A DNA stretch of 64,000 nucleotides from Gillisia sp. CAL575 (GTDB lineage Bacteria > Bacteroidota > Bacteroidia > Flavobacteriales > Flavobacteriaceae), in contig NZ_APHJ01000022.1 in NCBI RefSeq assembly GCF_000403785.1, positions 62,001 through 126,000 of the forward strand. Direction: 5' to 3'. The notes beneath the pieces were generated by a model. The model worked only from the letters and a program-made list of their open reading frames with translations, was not told where the DNA came from and did no database searches. The stretch's first letter is position 1. Each line of letters opens with the position of its first letter. The position numbers were made by a program, and so were the translations under genes. Of this stretch, positions 1 through 8,480 are shown piece by piece.

Positions 1-765
1 TTTCCAATTAGATCTAGAAAACAAACTCTTTATAAATACAATTATAAAAAGATAAAAAAAATTCTTTGTGTTTCTGAAGCTACTAAGGCCATTACAGAAA
101 CCAATATCACAGATCCTAAAAGGTTAGTTTCAATATATCATGGTACTAAGGTTAATTCACATAACGCTGATAAACCTATGTGTATAAAAGATCAATTCAA
201 TATCGCTGCTTCTACAAAGATCATCGGTAATATTGCAAATCATAACTGGCCGAAAGATCTGGATACTTTTATTAAGGTTGCTTATAACATAGTATACAAA
301 AGAGGGATTACGAACATTCATTTTATTCAGATTGGAAAGTTCACCACCGAAACTCCTGAGCTTATTGATAAAATAGAAAAATTAAAACTTTCAAAGTATA
401 TCACCTTGACGAATGTGATTCCAAATGCATCATTTTTAATTCCTCAATTTGATATTTCTCTGGTTACTTCAAAAAGCGAAGGAATCCCTCAATTTATTTA
501 TGAATCGTTTTTAAATAAAGTCCCAGTAATAAGTACCAATGTTGGAGGTATTTCAGAAGTTATAGCTCATGGCGCAAATGGCTATTTAACAGACTCCGGA
601 AATCACGAAGTACTTGCAGATCAAATTATAGAACTTTTAACCAACCCAGAGTTGATGAAGAGATTTACAGCTATTTCATTTAAAAATGTGCACGAAAAGT
701 ATACAACAGAAATGATGGCATTAAAAACATTACAAGAATATAAATTAGTTCTCAATGGAAAATAA
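1..765 (+). CDS. Glycosyltransferase family 4 (GT-B), 5'-truncated by the window edge
   Basis: The frame is open from base 1, so only the C-terminal ~254 residues are present and the ATG at 178 is probably internal. The C-terminal half has the GT-B donor-binding signature of GT4 enzymes: an EGIPQFIYESF block (E-x7-E type), then VPVISTNVGGISEVI and a closing helix. Such enzymes transfer a sugar from a nucleotide-sugar to a glycan or lipid acceptor, usually for surface polysaccharide. The donor and acceptor cannot be read from sequence. The stop overlaps the next start by 11 bp, implying co-translation with tsaC, an unusual partner for a polysaccharide gene. The family is clear; the missing N-terminus prevents a finer call. 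Confidence 0.85.
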   Translation, partial: FPIRSRKQTLYKYNYKKIKKILCVSEATKAITETNITDPKRLVSIYHGTKVNSHNADKPMCIKDQFNIAASTKIIGNIANHNWPKDLDTFIKVAYNIVYKRGITNIHFIQIGKFTTETPELIDKIEKLKLSKYITLTNVIPNASFLIPQFDISLVTSKSEGIPQFIYESFLNKVPVISTNVGGISEVIAHGANGYLTDSGNHEVLADQIIELLTNPELMKRFTAISFKNVHEKYTTEMMALKTLQEYKLVLNGK

Positions 766-1327
766 TATAAAACAGGAAATAGAAAACACGCTTGAAGTTT
801 TAAAAAAGGGTGGCATAATTTTATATCCAACAGATACCGTTTGGGGAATAGGCTGTGATGCTACAAACCCAGAAGCAGTTGCAAAAGTTTATAAGCTTAA
901 AAAAAGAGAAGAAAAAAAAGCGATGATTTGTTTGGTTAATTCTGTTAAAATGTTGGAACAGTATGTAAACAAAATTCCAAATATTGCTTATGATCTTATA
1001 GATTATGCGGTTAAACCGACCACCATTATCTACGATGATCCAATAAAGGTTGCAAACAATTTAATTGCTGAAGATGAAACTTTAGCAATTCGAGTAGTAG
1101 ACGATAAATTTTGCGAACCATTGATCTATAAATTTAGAAGAGCATTGGTATCAACCTCTGCAAATATTAGTGGAGAGCCAACTCCAAAATCTTTCTCTCA
1201 AATAAGCCCGGAAATTTTAAAAGGTGTAGACTATATAGTAAATTTGCAGCATTCAAAAACATCAGACCAACCATCCTCTATTATCAAAATTGGTAAGGAC
1301 GGAAGCGTTAAAGTGATTCGACAATAA
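755..1327 (+). CDS. tsaC: L-threonylcarbamoyladenylate synthase (YrdC/Sua5 family)
   Basis: 190 aa, the usual length of a single-domain YrdC protein without the Sua5 extension. The family makes threonylcarbamoyl-AMP from threonine, bicarbonate and ATP for the t6A modification at position 37 of ANN-decoding tRNAs, in the cytoplasm. Visible signatures are YPTDTVWGIGCD near residues 23-34, the basic KLKKREEKKAM stretch that lines the active site, and STSANISGEPTP near residue 131. The start overlaps the upstream glycosyltransferase stop, and the CCA-adding enzyme starts 3 bp downstream, so two tRNA-maturation genes are adjacent. Confidence 0.93.
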   Translation: MENNIKQEIENTLEVLKKGGIILYPTDTVWGIGCDATNPEAVAKVYKLKKREEKKAMICLVNSVKMLEQYVNKIPNIAYDLIDYAVKPTTIIYDDPIKVANNLIAEDETLAIRVVDDKFCEPLIYKFRRALVSTSANISGEPTPKSFSQISPEILKGVDYIVNLQHSKTSDQPSSIIKIGKDGSVKVIRQ

Positions 1328-1330
1328 AAT

Positions 1331-2761
1331 ATGCCTAAAAACACAAACTACAAATCAGCTTTAAAACATCCCATTTTTAAGATCATCTCTCAAGCAGCAG
1401 AGAATCTAAATTTAGAGAGTTATGTGATTGGCGGATTTGTAAGAGATTTTCTGCTTGATCGTGGAGAACCAAAAGATATAGACATCGTTGCAATTGGAAG
1501 TGGAATTGAATTGGCTACCGAAGTATCCAAATTATTACCCAACAATCCCAAAATCCAAATTTTCAAAACTTACGGTACTGCAATGCTCAGAGCTTTTGAT
1601 CTGGAGATCGAGTTTGTTGGTGCCAGAAAGGAAAGTTATACAGAAGATAGCAGAAATCCGGTTGTGGAGGACGGAAGTCTTGAAGATGATCAAAAAAGAC
1701 GTGATTTCACAATAAACGCCTTGGCGCTGAATTTAATCAAGACAAATTTTGGAGACCTAGTAGATCCTTTTAACGGTATTGATGATCTAAAGCATCAATT
1801 AATTCAAACTCCTTTAGATCCAGATATTACTTATTCAGATGATCCTTTAAGGATGTTAAGGGCAATACGCTTTGCAACGCAGCTACACTTTAAAATTGAA
1901 CCTAAATCTTTGGCTTCAATTTCTAAGAATAAGAAAAGGATCAAGATCATTTCTAAAGAACGAATTATTGACGAGATCAATAAAATTCTTCTTTCAGAAA
2001 AACCTTCTATAGGATTTGCTCTATTGCATAAAACAGGCCTTTTGCCAATAATTTTTCCGCAGTTAACCGCATTAGAAGGAATTGAAGAAATAGAAGGGCA
2101 AAAGCATAAAGATAATTTTTGGCATACGCTGGAGGTGGTAGATAATATTTCTGAAAACACGAATGATCTTTGGTTGCGTTGGGCAGCACTTTTACATGAC
2201 ATAGGTAAAGCGCCAACAAAAAAATTTCATAAAAAGATTGGGTGGACCTTTCACGGGCACGAATTCGTGGGCTCCAAGATGGTTTACAAGCTTTTTAAGC
2301 AAATGAAAATGCCTTTGAATGATAAGATGAAACTAGTGCAAAAACTCGTTTTAATGAGCTCTAGACCTATTGTTATTTCAGATGAAAACGTCACCGATTC
2401 TGCAGTTAGAAGGTTGGTTTTTGATGCTGGAAACGATATTGAAGATCTTATGACACTTTGTGAAGCCGATATCACCACGAAAAATCCAAAGCGATATAAA
2501 AAATATCATAACAATTTCAAAAAGGTTCGAGAGAAAATTAAGGAAGTAGAAGAAAAAGATCATATCCGAAATTTCCAGCCACCGGTTTCTGGAGAAGAGA
2601 TTATGACCTTTTTCAATTTGAAACCTTCTCGCGAGATAGGGATTATTAAAGAAGCTATTAAAGAAGCTATTTTAGAAGGAGAAATTCCAAATGAATATGA
2701 GGCTGCAAAGTCCTTTATGTTGAAGAAAGGAAAAGAACTCGGTTTGGAAAGTGTAAAATAA
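1331..2761 (+). CDS. CCA tRNA nucleotidyltransferase with HD domain
   Basis: 476 aa class II polymerase-beta-like nucleotidyltransferase that builds or repairs the 3' CCA end of tRNAs from CTP and ATP. GGFVRDFLL starts at residue 34, and the metal-binding carboxylates are D49 and D51 in KDIDIV. RRDFTINALAL follows near residue 120 and the RNA-binding neck helices near 170-220. An HD domain follows, with HDIGK at 289-293; in relatives it gives phosphatase or phosphodiesterase activity. It starts 3 bp after tsaC. The length and the HD domain fit the bacterial bifunctional form seen in Bacteroidota. Confidence 0.92.
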   Translation: MPKNTNYKSALKHPIFKIISQAAENLNLESYVIGGFVRDFLLDRGEPKDIDIVAIGSGIELATEVSKLLPNNPKIQIFKTYGTAMLRAFDLEIEFVGARKESYTEDSRNPVVEDGSLEDDQKRRDFTINALALNLIKTNFGDLVDPFNGIDDLKHQLIQTPLDPDITYSDDPLRMLRAIRFATQLHFKIEPKSLASISKNKKRIKIISKERIIDEINKILLSEKPSIGFALLHKTGLLPIIFPQLTALEGIEEIEGQKHKDNFWHTLEVVDNISENTNDLWLRWAALLHDIGKAPTKKFHKKIGWTFHGHEFVGSKMVYKLFKQMKMPLNDKMKLVQKLVLMSSRPIVISDENVTDSAVRRLVFDAGNDIEDLMTLCEADITTKNPKRYKKYHNNFKKVREKIKEVEEKDHIRNFQPPVSGEEIMTFFNLKPSREIGIIKEAIKEAILEGEIPNEYEAAKSFMLKKGKELGLESVK

Positions 2762-2816
2762 AATATTAAAATTTATAAATATTCACAAGTAGCTTTTAGC
2801 GCTTAATTTAATCAAG

Positions 2817-3842
2817 GTGTATAGAAAATTTGCAAAAATATCGCTAATTCTCGTTTATTTGGTAATTATTGCTGGAGCCGTTGTTCGCATGACAGGATCT
2901 GGAATGGGTTGCCCAGACTGGCCAAAATGTTTTGGATATTACATTCCTCCAACTGAAATAACTGAAGTTCAATTTCAAGCGGATAGAGAGTATAAAAAAG
3001 GACAGGTTATTATTGTAGACGAATCTTTAATGACTGCAGAACAAGATTTTAAAACAGGTTCAACATACAATACTCAAGATTGGGTTAAATACACTAAACA
3101 CGATTATGCCATTTTTAATCCTTGGCATACTTGGATAGAATATATAAATCGGCTATTCGGGGCATTGGCAGGGATAGCAGTTTTGATCATGGCGTTTTTA
3201 TCTCTAAAATATTGGCAGGAAAACAAGAAGATTACCTTACTCTCGTGGTTATCTGTATTTCTTATGGGTTTCCAAGGATGGCTTGGCGCAACAGTCGTAT
3301 ATTCTGTCCTCTCCCCTATTAAGATCACTATTCACATGGTAATGGCTCTTGTAATTGTAGCTTTAATTCTATATCTGCTTCATATTTCTAAACCGAAATC
3401 TATAACCAAGATTGGCTTAAAAAGTTTTAGAAGTCTTACACTTTTTGCTGTTATTTTCACTTTGATCCAAATTGTTTTGGGAACACAGGTAAGGCAATTT
3501 GTAGATGAGCAAATAAAAATTGTTGGTTACAATATGCCAGAACAATGGCTATCCAAACCTTCAATTATATTTTATATACATAGATCCTTTTCAATTTTAG
3601 TGCTTATTTTGAATCTGCTCATTTGGTGGCAAAATAAAAAACTAAATCTTGGGTTTAACAAAGTGAATTGGATCTTAGCATTTATCGGTTTAGAAATTAT
3701 CACCGGGATTGCTATGTATAATTTCGACTTTCCAGCTTTATCTCAGCCTTTGCATCTGGTAATTGCAACCTTATTATTTGGGGTTCAGTTTTATATTTTA
3801 TTGGAAGCTTTGCGTGCGCCTATTCGCATAAAAAGTTTGTAA
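2817..3842 (+). CDS. ctaA: Heme A synthase, COX15/CtaA family
   Basis: 341 aa integral inner-membrane protein that oxidises the C8 methyl of heme O to a formyl group, giving heme A for aa3-type cytochrome oxidases. The GSGMGCPDWPKCFG block near residue 26 is the family hallmark. About eight hydrophobic segments follow, with conserved histidines in helices (for example HMVMAL and HRSFSIL) expected to ligate hemes. The start is GTG, chosen because it leaves the first helix intact; an upstream AAGG could serve as a weak ribosome site. It stands alone, about 55 bp after the CCA enzyme. It implies an aerobic heme-copper oxidase in this organism. Confidence 0.92.
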   Translation: MYRKFAKISLILVYLVIIAGAVVRMTGSGMGCPDWPKCFGYYIPPTEITEVQFQADREYKKGQVIIVDESLMTAEQDFKTGSTYNTQDWVKYTKHDYAIFNPWHTWIEYINRLFGALAGIAVLIMAFLSLKYWQENKKITLLSWLSVFLMGFQGWLGATVVYSVLSPIKITIHMVMALVIVALILYLLHISKPKSITKIGLKSFRSLTLFAVIFTLIQIVLGTQVRQFVDEQIKIVGYNMPEQWLSKPSIIFYIHRSFSILVLILNLLIWWQNKKLNLGFNKVNWILAFIGLEIITGIAMYNFDFPALSQPLHLVIATLLFGVQFYILLEALRAPIRIKSL

Positions 3843-3847
3843 CTTTG
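3840..3847 (+). promoter_or_regulatory. Possible Bacteroidota -7 box
   Basis: TAACTTTG matches the consensus TAnnTTTG and lies about 20 bp before the ATG at 3868. The only TTG upstream is 27 bp away, longer than usual, so only the -7 box is supported. Confidence 0.45.
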
Positions 3848-3867
3848 CCCCCACAAAAATTATCATA

Positions 3868-4371
3868 ATGGTTTATAGATTTAGAGTTATTTTGGATGCA
3901 CAAGATGACGTTTTTAGAGATATTGAAATTTTAGAAGAGGACACTTTGGAAGATTTTCATAACTCTATCGTGAATGCTTTTGGTTTTGATGGAAATGAAA
4001 TGGCAGCTTTTTATATAAGTGACGATGAATGGAATCAGGGTGAAGAAATTTCTCAGTTTGATCTTGGTGAAGACCTAGGTTCTGTTAGGTTAATGAATGA
4101 AACTACTTTAGATAGTGTAGTTTCTAAGAACCATAGAAAGCTTATCTACGTTTACGATTTTCTAAGTATGTGGACTTTTCTTATTGAATTAGCAGATATT
4201 GCTGAAATTGAAGATGGACGTGATTATCCTAACTTAATGTATGTTCATGGACAAATACCTACGGATGCTCCAGATAAGGAATTTGTAGCCGATAAGAATG
4301 AATTTGATGATGACTCAGATTTAGATCTGGATAATTTTGATGATTTGTCTTATGACGATATTTGGAATTAA
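3868..4371 (+). CDS. pRiA4b ORF-3-like (TnpR-passenger-like) acidic protein
   Basis: 167 aa soluble protein. The first ~120 residues match the plasmid pRiA4b ORF-3-like fold, often annotated as IS1096 element passenger TnpR family protein: an N-terminal YRFRVILDAQDDVFRDIEI strand-turn and a central IYVYDFLSMWTF strand. The last ~40 residues are almost all Asp/Glu/Asn. Despite the family name there is no transposase or resolvase catalytic motif, and no insertion sequence surrounds it. The function is unknown; it is common as a stand-alone gene in flavobacteria. Confidence 0.75.
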   Translation: MVYRFRVILDAQDDVFRDIEILEEDTLEDFHNSIVNAFGFDGNEMAAFYISDDEWNQGEEISQFDLGEDLGSVRLMNETTLDSVVSKNHRKLIYVYDFLSMWTFLIELADIAEIEDGRDYPNLMYVHGQIPTDAPDKEFVADKNEFDDDSDLDLDNFDDLSYDDIWN

Positions 4372-4375
4372 GCCT

Positions 4376-4409
4376 TTGAACTAAGTTCAAGGTGACAGTT
4401 TGAAAACTG
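4376..4409. repeat. Two small perfect inverted repeats
   Basis: TTGAACT-A-AGTTCAA (4376-4390) is followed by CAGTTT-GA-AAACTG (4396-4409), just after the stop at 4371. Neither is followed by a T-run, so a terminator role is uncertain. The remaining ~100 bp to the next gene is AT-rich with no other recognisable signal. Confidence 0.4.
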
Positions 4410-4508
4410 AATACTGTTTTCGGTTCAGGTTTCAAGTTTACTTTAATTGATTAATTTTTTTCTCTATACTCAATACTATTTTCTCAAATCTAATATCTCA
4501 ATTGTAAA

Positions 4509-5567
4509 ATGATCAATCTGTATAATGCCCAAATTGAATCCCTATCTATTCATAGAGTTGGGAATAAAAGTAGAAACGAAAATATTTTCCTTTCTGGTGC
4601 TCCTTTTGAGCTTAATGATGAAATTGCTCCTTTGATCAAGGAATATTTCCTGAAATCTTTCAGAGAAAAAGAAGAGAATTACTACCAGTTTACTCATGAA
4701 ACTGATCTAGAATTTAATGAATTATATAATTATGCAAATCAAATTTTTGATGCTCCAGAGTCGGTACATGAAGTTTCTAAAAAAATAACCACTTTTTTAT
4801 TTGAACAATCTTCTCATCCCCATATTAAAAGTGGAGAAGTGTATGTTGTTTATTTTGAAAACATGCTGTTGGATAATGAAAAGGTATCGGCAATAGGGAT
4901 TTTTAAATCTGAATTAAAGCATGATTTCCTTCAGTTTCAGGAAAAAGGTTCTTTATTAGAAATGGTAATTCAGCAGGGTATCAATCTTCAGAAAATGGAT
5001 AAAGGAGCCTTGATCTTCAATAAAAATAGAGCTGAAGGCTACAAGATCCTTTCTGTAGATTCTAATAGATATGATACTAAATATTGGTTAGAAAACTTCT
5101 TAGGAGTAGATGTGCTGGCAGATGAAAATTTCTACACCAAGAAATACCTTAAGTTTTGCCAGAATTTCGCTAAAGATGTAGTGCTTCCTGCTGAGGATAA
5201 AAAAGAGGAAGTAATGTTTATGAACCGAAGTGTAGATTATTTTGCAAAAAACGACTCCTTTGAAGAGAACAACTTCTTAAGCTCTGTTATAGATAATCCA
5301 GATCTTATCCCGGAATTTAAGAATTACAAACAAGAGAAGGCACCAAAATATAAGATCGAAGATCTTACTGAGTTCTCTATTGCAAATGCAGCGGTAACTT
5401 CAGCAAGAAAGTCTATTAAGAATACTATTAATTTAGATACCAATATTCAAATTAAATTGGATTTCATCAATCCAGAATCGGCGCAGAAATTCGTTGAAAA
5501 AGGTTGGGATGAAGAAAAGCAAATGTATTATTACTTGGTATATTTTAATAAAGAAGAAAAGAGTTAA
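4509..5567 (+). CDS. 37-kDa nucleoid-associated protein (NdpA/YejK-like family)
   Basis: 352 aa, matching the length of the NA37/NdpA family of nucleoid-associated proteins. The N-terminus (MINLYNAQIESLSIHRVGNK) and the central KSGEVYVVYFENMLLDNEKV to IGIFKSE section are typical. The C-terminal third contains the NRSVDYF block and ends in two strands. E. coli YejK binds DNA in the nucleoid; the precise role in Bacteroidota is not established. It converges on the next gene, the two stop codons overlapping within a hairpin. Confidence 0.82.
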   Translation: MINLYNAQIESLSIHRVGNKSRNENIFLSGAPFELNDEIAPLIKEYFLKSFREKEENYYQFTHETDLEFNELYNYANQIFDAPESVHEVSKKITTFLFEQSSHPHIKSGEVYVVYFENMLLDNEKVSAIGIFKSELKHDFLQFQEKGSLLEMVIQQGINLQKMDKGALIFNKNRAEGYKILSVDSNRYDTKYWLENFLGVDVLADENFYTKKYLKFCQNFAKDVVLPAEDKKEEVMFMNRSVDYFAKNDSFEENNFLSSVIDNPDLIPEFKNYKQEKAPKYKIEDLTEFSIANAAVTSARKSIKNTINLDTNIQIKLDFINPESAQKFVEKGWDEEKQMYYYLVYFNKEEKS

Positions 5568-5583
5568 ACTCTTCTCTTCTTTA
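5549..5583. terminator. Bidirectional hairpin formed by the ends of two converging genes
   Basis: Arms 5549-5565 and 5567-5583 are complementary with one mismatch. The purine-rich arm reads AAGAAGAAAAGAGTT and the other AACTCTTCTCTTCTT. The centre carries the overlapping TAA stops of the plus gene (5565-5567) and the minus gene (5564-5566). The stem is therefore made of the last codons of both genes and is likely to end transcription both ways. Confidence 0.65.
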
Positions 5584-6628
5584 GATTTACATTTTCGTAA
5601 TTTCTTTTTACAAATTCTAATGCCGTTCTTAAGATTTGCCCCATGGTTTTAGCTCTCTTAAACTTCATGTCATTTGTGAATAAGTAAAGGTCTTTTCTTA
5701 GCATCTTAACATTTGCAGGAGTAGAAACATGATCGTTGATCATACATCTCACCAATTCCTTAAAACGGGATTGAGCATTGATCATACGCTTAGCTAGCAA
5801 CGAACGTTCTTCTTTTCTATACTGTTCTATAGAACTATGCTCTAATTTTTGGGTAACCAATTCTACCATTTTTAAATTCTCCTTGAAGAACTGCGGACGG
5901 TAAACTTTTAAATTACCTTCATAACACTGCTGATCGAAATCTATAGCGCGTATTGTATATTCTACATGGTCAAAATCGTGTGTTGGAATCACCACATAAT
6001 TGTAAGATCGCATATCTCCTAACAAACGGATGGTGCATCGTTCATTAAATTTCACGAATTGTTTAGCGATTTGGGTTTTTGCACGATCATCACAATGTGG
6101 CAATTCATCCTGAATAAAAACATCTCCTGGAATCCCAGCAATATGCTCTTCAATCAAGGTTTCCTTATAAACCAAAAAATTGATCCTATTAGGTGAAAGG
6201 ATGTGTTCGAATTCTAAACCATAAATTCTGGAGGCATCGGCTATCTTTACATAGAAATAAGTAAAACTATCATTTAGAGTATTTCTCACCCGTATTCTGA
6301 AGGGTTTAGAGTTTCCAAAAGTGCAATAATCTATAGCATCTATATTTAAAAATGGCAAAGAATCGTCACTCCCATCGGAATGCAAAATGGTATATATTTG
6401 TTTTAAAGATTCATCAATTTCTATACGCTCGCTGTCAGAATAATAGCAACGCACCCAAAGTGTGTCTTCATCATTTTGATCATAAACAACAATGGATCCA
6501 GAAAATCTAAGAAGATCATCATAAAAAACATGGATCTTTGTAGCCCTGTTATATTTTTCCAAATATTTATGTAAACGTTCATTTACAGGAAAGGAAGGTT
6601 TTTTCCTGGACATTAAGTTTTCTTCCAT
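5564..6628 (-). CDS. Conserved hypothetical protein, 354 aa
   Basis: I do not recognise a named family. The protein is soluble, with no signal peptide or membrane helix. The first ~250 residues alternate hydrophobic and charged residues like a mixed alpha/beta fold. A block around residues 178-235 (DELPHCDDRAKTQIAKQF, then IRLLGDMRSYNYVVIP and IRAIDFDQQCYEGN) has an arrangement faintly recalling a kinase-like fold, but no confident catalytic triad. The C-terminal ~90 residues are strongly basic and helical, ending in KKRRV, which could bind nucleic acid. Translation could start at M1 or at M6 (6613). It converges on the nucleoid-associated protein gene and may be a stand-alone transcript. Confidence 0.7.
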   Translation of the reverse strand: MEENLMSRKKPSFPVNERLHKYLEKYNRATKIHVFYDDLLRFSGSIVVYDQNDEDTLWVRCYYSDSERIEIDESLKQIYTILHSDGSDDSLPFLNIDAIDYCTFGNSKPFRIRVRNTLNDSFTYFYVKIADASRIYGLEFEHILSPNRINFLVYKETLIEEHIAGIPGDVFIQDELPHCDDRAKTQIAKQFVKFNERCTIRLLGDMRSYNYVVIPTHDFDHVEYTIRAIDFDQQCYEGNLKVYRPQFFKENLKMVELVTQKLEHSSIEQYRKEERSLLAKRMINAQSRFKELVRCMINDHVSTPANVKMLRKDLYLFTNDMKFKRAKTMGQILRTALEFVKRNYENVNLKKRRV

Positions 6629-6684
6629 TCTTAGGGTTTTTTCAAAAATACAGTATCTGTTTCACTTCTGCAGTAACAAAACGT

Positions 6685-6692
6685 TAACTTCG
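6685..6692 (+). promoter_or_regulatory. Possible -7 box (TAACTTCG) for the ABC exporter operon
   Basis: TAACTTCG differs by one base from TAnnTTTG and lies 27 bp before the TTG start at 6720. No clear TTG -33 box is seen. Confidence 0.35.
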
Positions 6693-6719
6693 ACGTCCTA
6701 TTAAAAAATTCAGATTAAT

Positions 6720-7622
6720 TTGGAAACAATTCTTACAATAAATCAGCTTACCAAAAAATATGGAAGTTTAACTGCTGTTAACAATCTTTCCTTTACAATT
6801 AAAAAAGGAAATGTTTACGGAATTTTAGGCCCAAATGGGAGTGGGAAATCTACAACTTTGGGAATGGTTTTAAATGTGGTGAATAAGACTAGTGGTGATT
6901 TTCATTGGTTCGACGGAACCGATTCTACCCATGAGGCATTAAAAAAAGTAGGTGCAATTATAGAACACCCTAATTTTTATCCATATATGACCGCTTCTCA
7001 AAATCTTGCTTTAGTGTGCAAGATCAAAGGAGTTCAGAAAAATAAAATAGACGAAAAACTAGAAATAGTTGGGTTGCTAGACCGAAAGGATAGTAAGTTC
7101 AAAACTTTTTCTTTGGGGATGAAACAACGCTTGGCCATCGCCTCTGCCCTCTTAAACGATCCTGAGATTTTAATTCTAGATGAACCTACCAACGGATTGG
7201 ATCCGCAAGGGATTCATCAAATTAGGGAGATCATTAGAAAGATAGCATCTATGGGAACTACGATTCTCTTAGCATCTCATTTACTGGATGAAGTTGAAAA
7301 AGTTTGTTCTCACGTGGTCATCATTAGAAAAGGAATCAAACTTTATAGCGGTAGAGTTGATGAGATGAATGCTAGTCATGGGTTTTTCGAGCTTAAAGCA
7401 AATGATCTTGTTAAACTTCAGCAATTATTGGAGCAGCATCCTTCAATTGGAAAGATTACATTAAATGAAGATTTAATAACTGCCATTTTGGAAGAACCTT
7501 TGGGAGCTGATGATTTAAACTCATTTCTTCATCAAAGAGGAATGGTAATTTCTTATTTGGTGAAAAGAAAAGAAAGTCTTGAAGAACAATTTTTACAATT
7601 AACCAACGAAAATGCTAAGTAA
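6720..7622 (+). CDS. ABC transporter ATP-binding protein (ABC-2 exporter type)
   Basis: 300 aa. Walker A is GPNGSGKST near residues 38-46, the signature is FSLGMKQRL near 130, Walker B is ILILDEPTNGLD near 150, and the switch histidine is in LLASHLLDEVE. The C-terminal ~80 residues are the usual accessory domain of exporter ATPases. It powers the membrane protein encoded by the next gene, which begins at the base after this stop. The start is TTG; the next Met codons would cut into the first strand of the ATPase. The substrate cannot be inferred; bacitracin-type or gliding-type exporters have this layout. Confidence 0.9.
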   Translation: METILTINQLTKKYGSLTAVNNLSFTIKKGNVYGILGPNGSGKSTTLGMVLNVVNKTSGDFHWFDGTDSTHEALKKVGAIIEHPNFYPYMTASQNLALVCKIKGVQKNKIDEKLEIVGLLDRKDSKFKTFSLGMKQRLAIASALLNDPEILILDEPTNGLDPQGIHQIREIIRKIASMGTTILLASHLLDEVEKVCSHVVIIRKGIKLYSGRVDEMNASHGFFELKANDLVKLQQLLEQHPSIGKITLNEDLITAILEEPLGADDLNSFLHQRGMVISYLVKRKESLEEQFLQLTNENAK

Positions 7623-8459
7623 ATGTTACGACTATTAAATATAGAATTACATAAATTGAGATATAGCAGATCTGCTAAGATCCTTATAAGCACCTATTTT
7701 ATCTTAATTACTTTTATCGCTTTGATCGCTTCTATTGAATTTGATTTGGGACCTGTACATTTTAGACTGGCAGATCAAGGGATTTTTAATTTCCCCTTTA
7801 TATGGCATTTCAATAGTTATATAGCAGCTATTTTAAAGCTCTTTCTTGCAATTGTTATAGTTTCTATGATGTCTAATGAATATAGCCATAGGACACTTAA
7901 ACAGAACCTTATTGATGGCTTGAGCAAGAAAGAATTTGTCTTGTCAAAATTCATAACCGTTCTATTATTTGCATTGTTATCAACTATCTTTCTATTTGTA
8001 GTCTCACTAATACTTGGCTATTCATTTTCAGATTTTACAGAACTTTCCATCGTCTTTTCAGATATGGAATATCTCGTAGGTTATTTTATTAAGCTTCTTG
8101 GGTTTTTCACCTTCTGTATGTTCATTGGAATCCTAATTAAGCGCTCAGCATTTGCCTTAGGCTTTCTATTTATTTGGTGGATTTTTGAAGGAATTCTTTA
8201 CGGGGTTTTAAATTTTAGATTGTTTAGAGATAGTGACCTTCCTGAAAATATTATGCAGTTCTTTCCGCTTACAGCCATGAGTAACATTGTTATAGAGCCG
8301 TTTTCCCGATTAAATTTTATTTCAACAGCAGCTACACAAATTGGAGAAGAGATAAATAAGGATTATGCAGTGCATTGGTACCAATTATTAATTGTGATTG
8401 CTTGGACAGTTATCTTCGTATATTTATCACTTGCCCTACTTAAGAAGAGAGATTTGTAA
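7623..8459 (+). CDS. ABC-2 type transporter permease
   Basis: 278 aa with about six hydrophobic segments and an N-terminal amphipathic stretch (LLNIELHKLRYSRSAK) typical of ABC-2 permeases. A large polar loop follows the first helix. ATG follows the ATPase stop with no gap (TAAATG), so the two are translationally coupled and form one exporter. The substrate is unknown. Confidence 0.85.
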   Translation: MLRLLNIELHKLRYSRSAKILISTYFILITFIALIASIEFDLGPVHFRLADQGIFNFPFIWHFNSYIAAILKLFLAIVIVSMMSNEYSHRTLKQNLIDGLSKKEFVLSKFITVLLFALLSTIFLFVVSLILGYSFSDFTELSIVFSDMEYLVGYFIKLLGFFTFCMFIGILIKRSAFALGFLFIWWIFEGILYGVLNFRLFRDSDLPENIMQFFPLTAMSNIVIEPFSRLNFISTAATQIGEEINKDYAVHWYQLLIVIAWTVIFVYLSLALLKKRDL

Positions 8460-8480
8460 ATCTTGATCAAAACAGTATAT

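Noticed and set aside
3868-4371. Mobile element, from the TnpR passenger family name
   Set aside because: There is no resolvase or transposase motif, and no inverted repeats or target duplications flank it.
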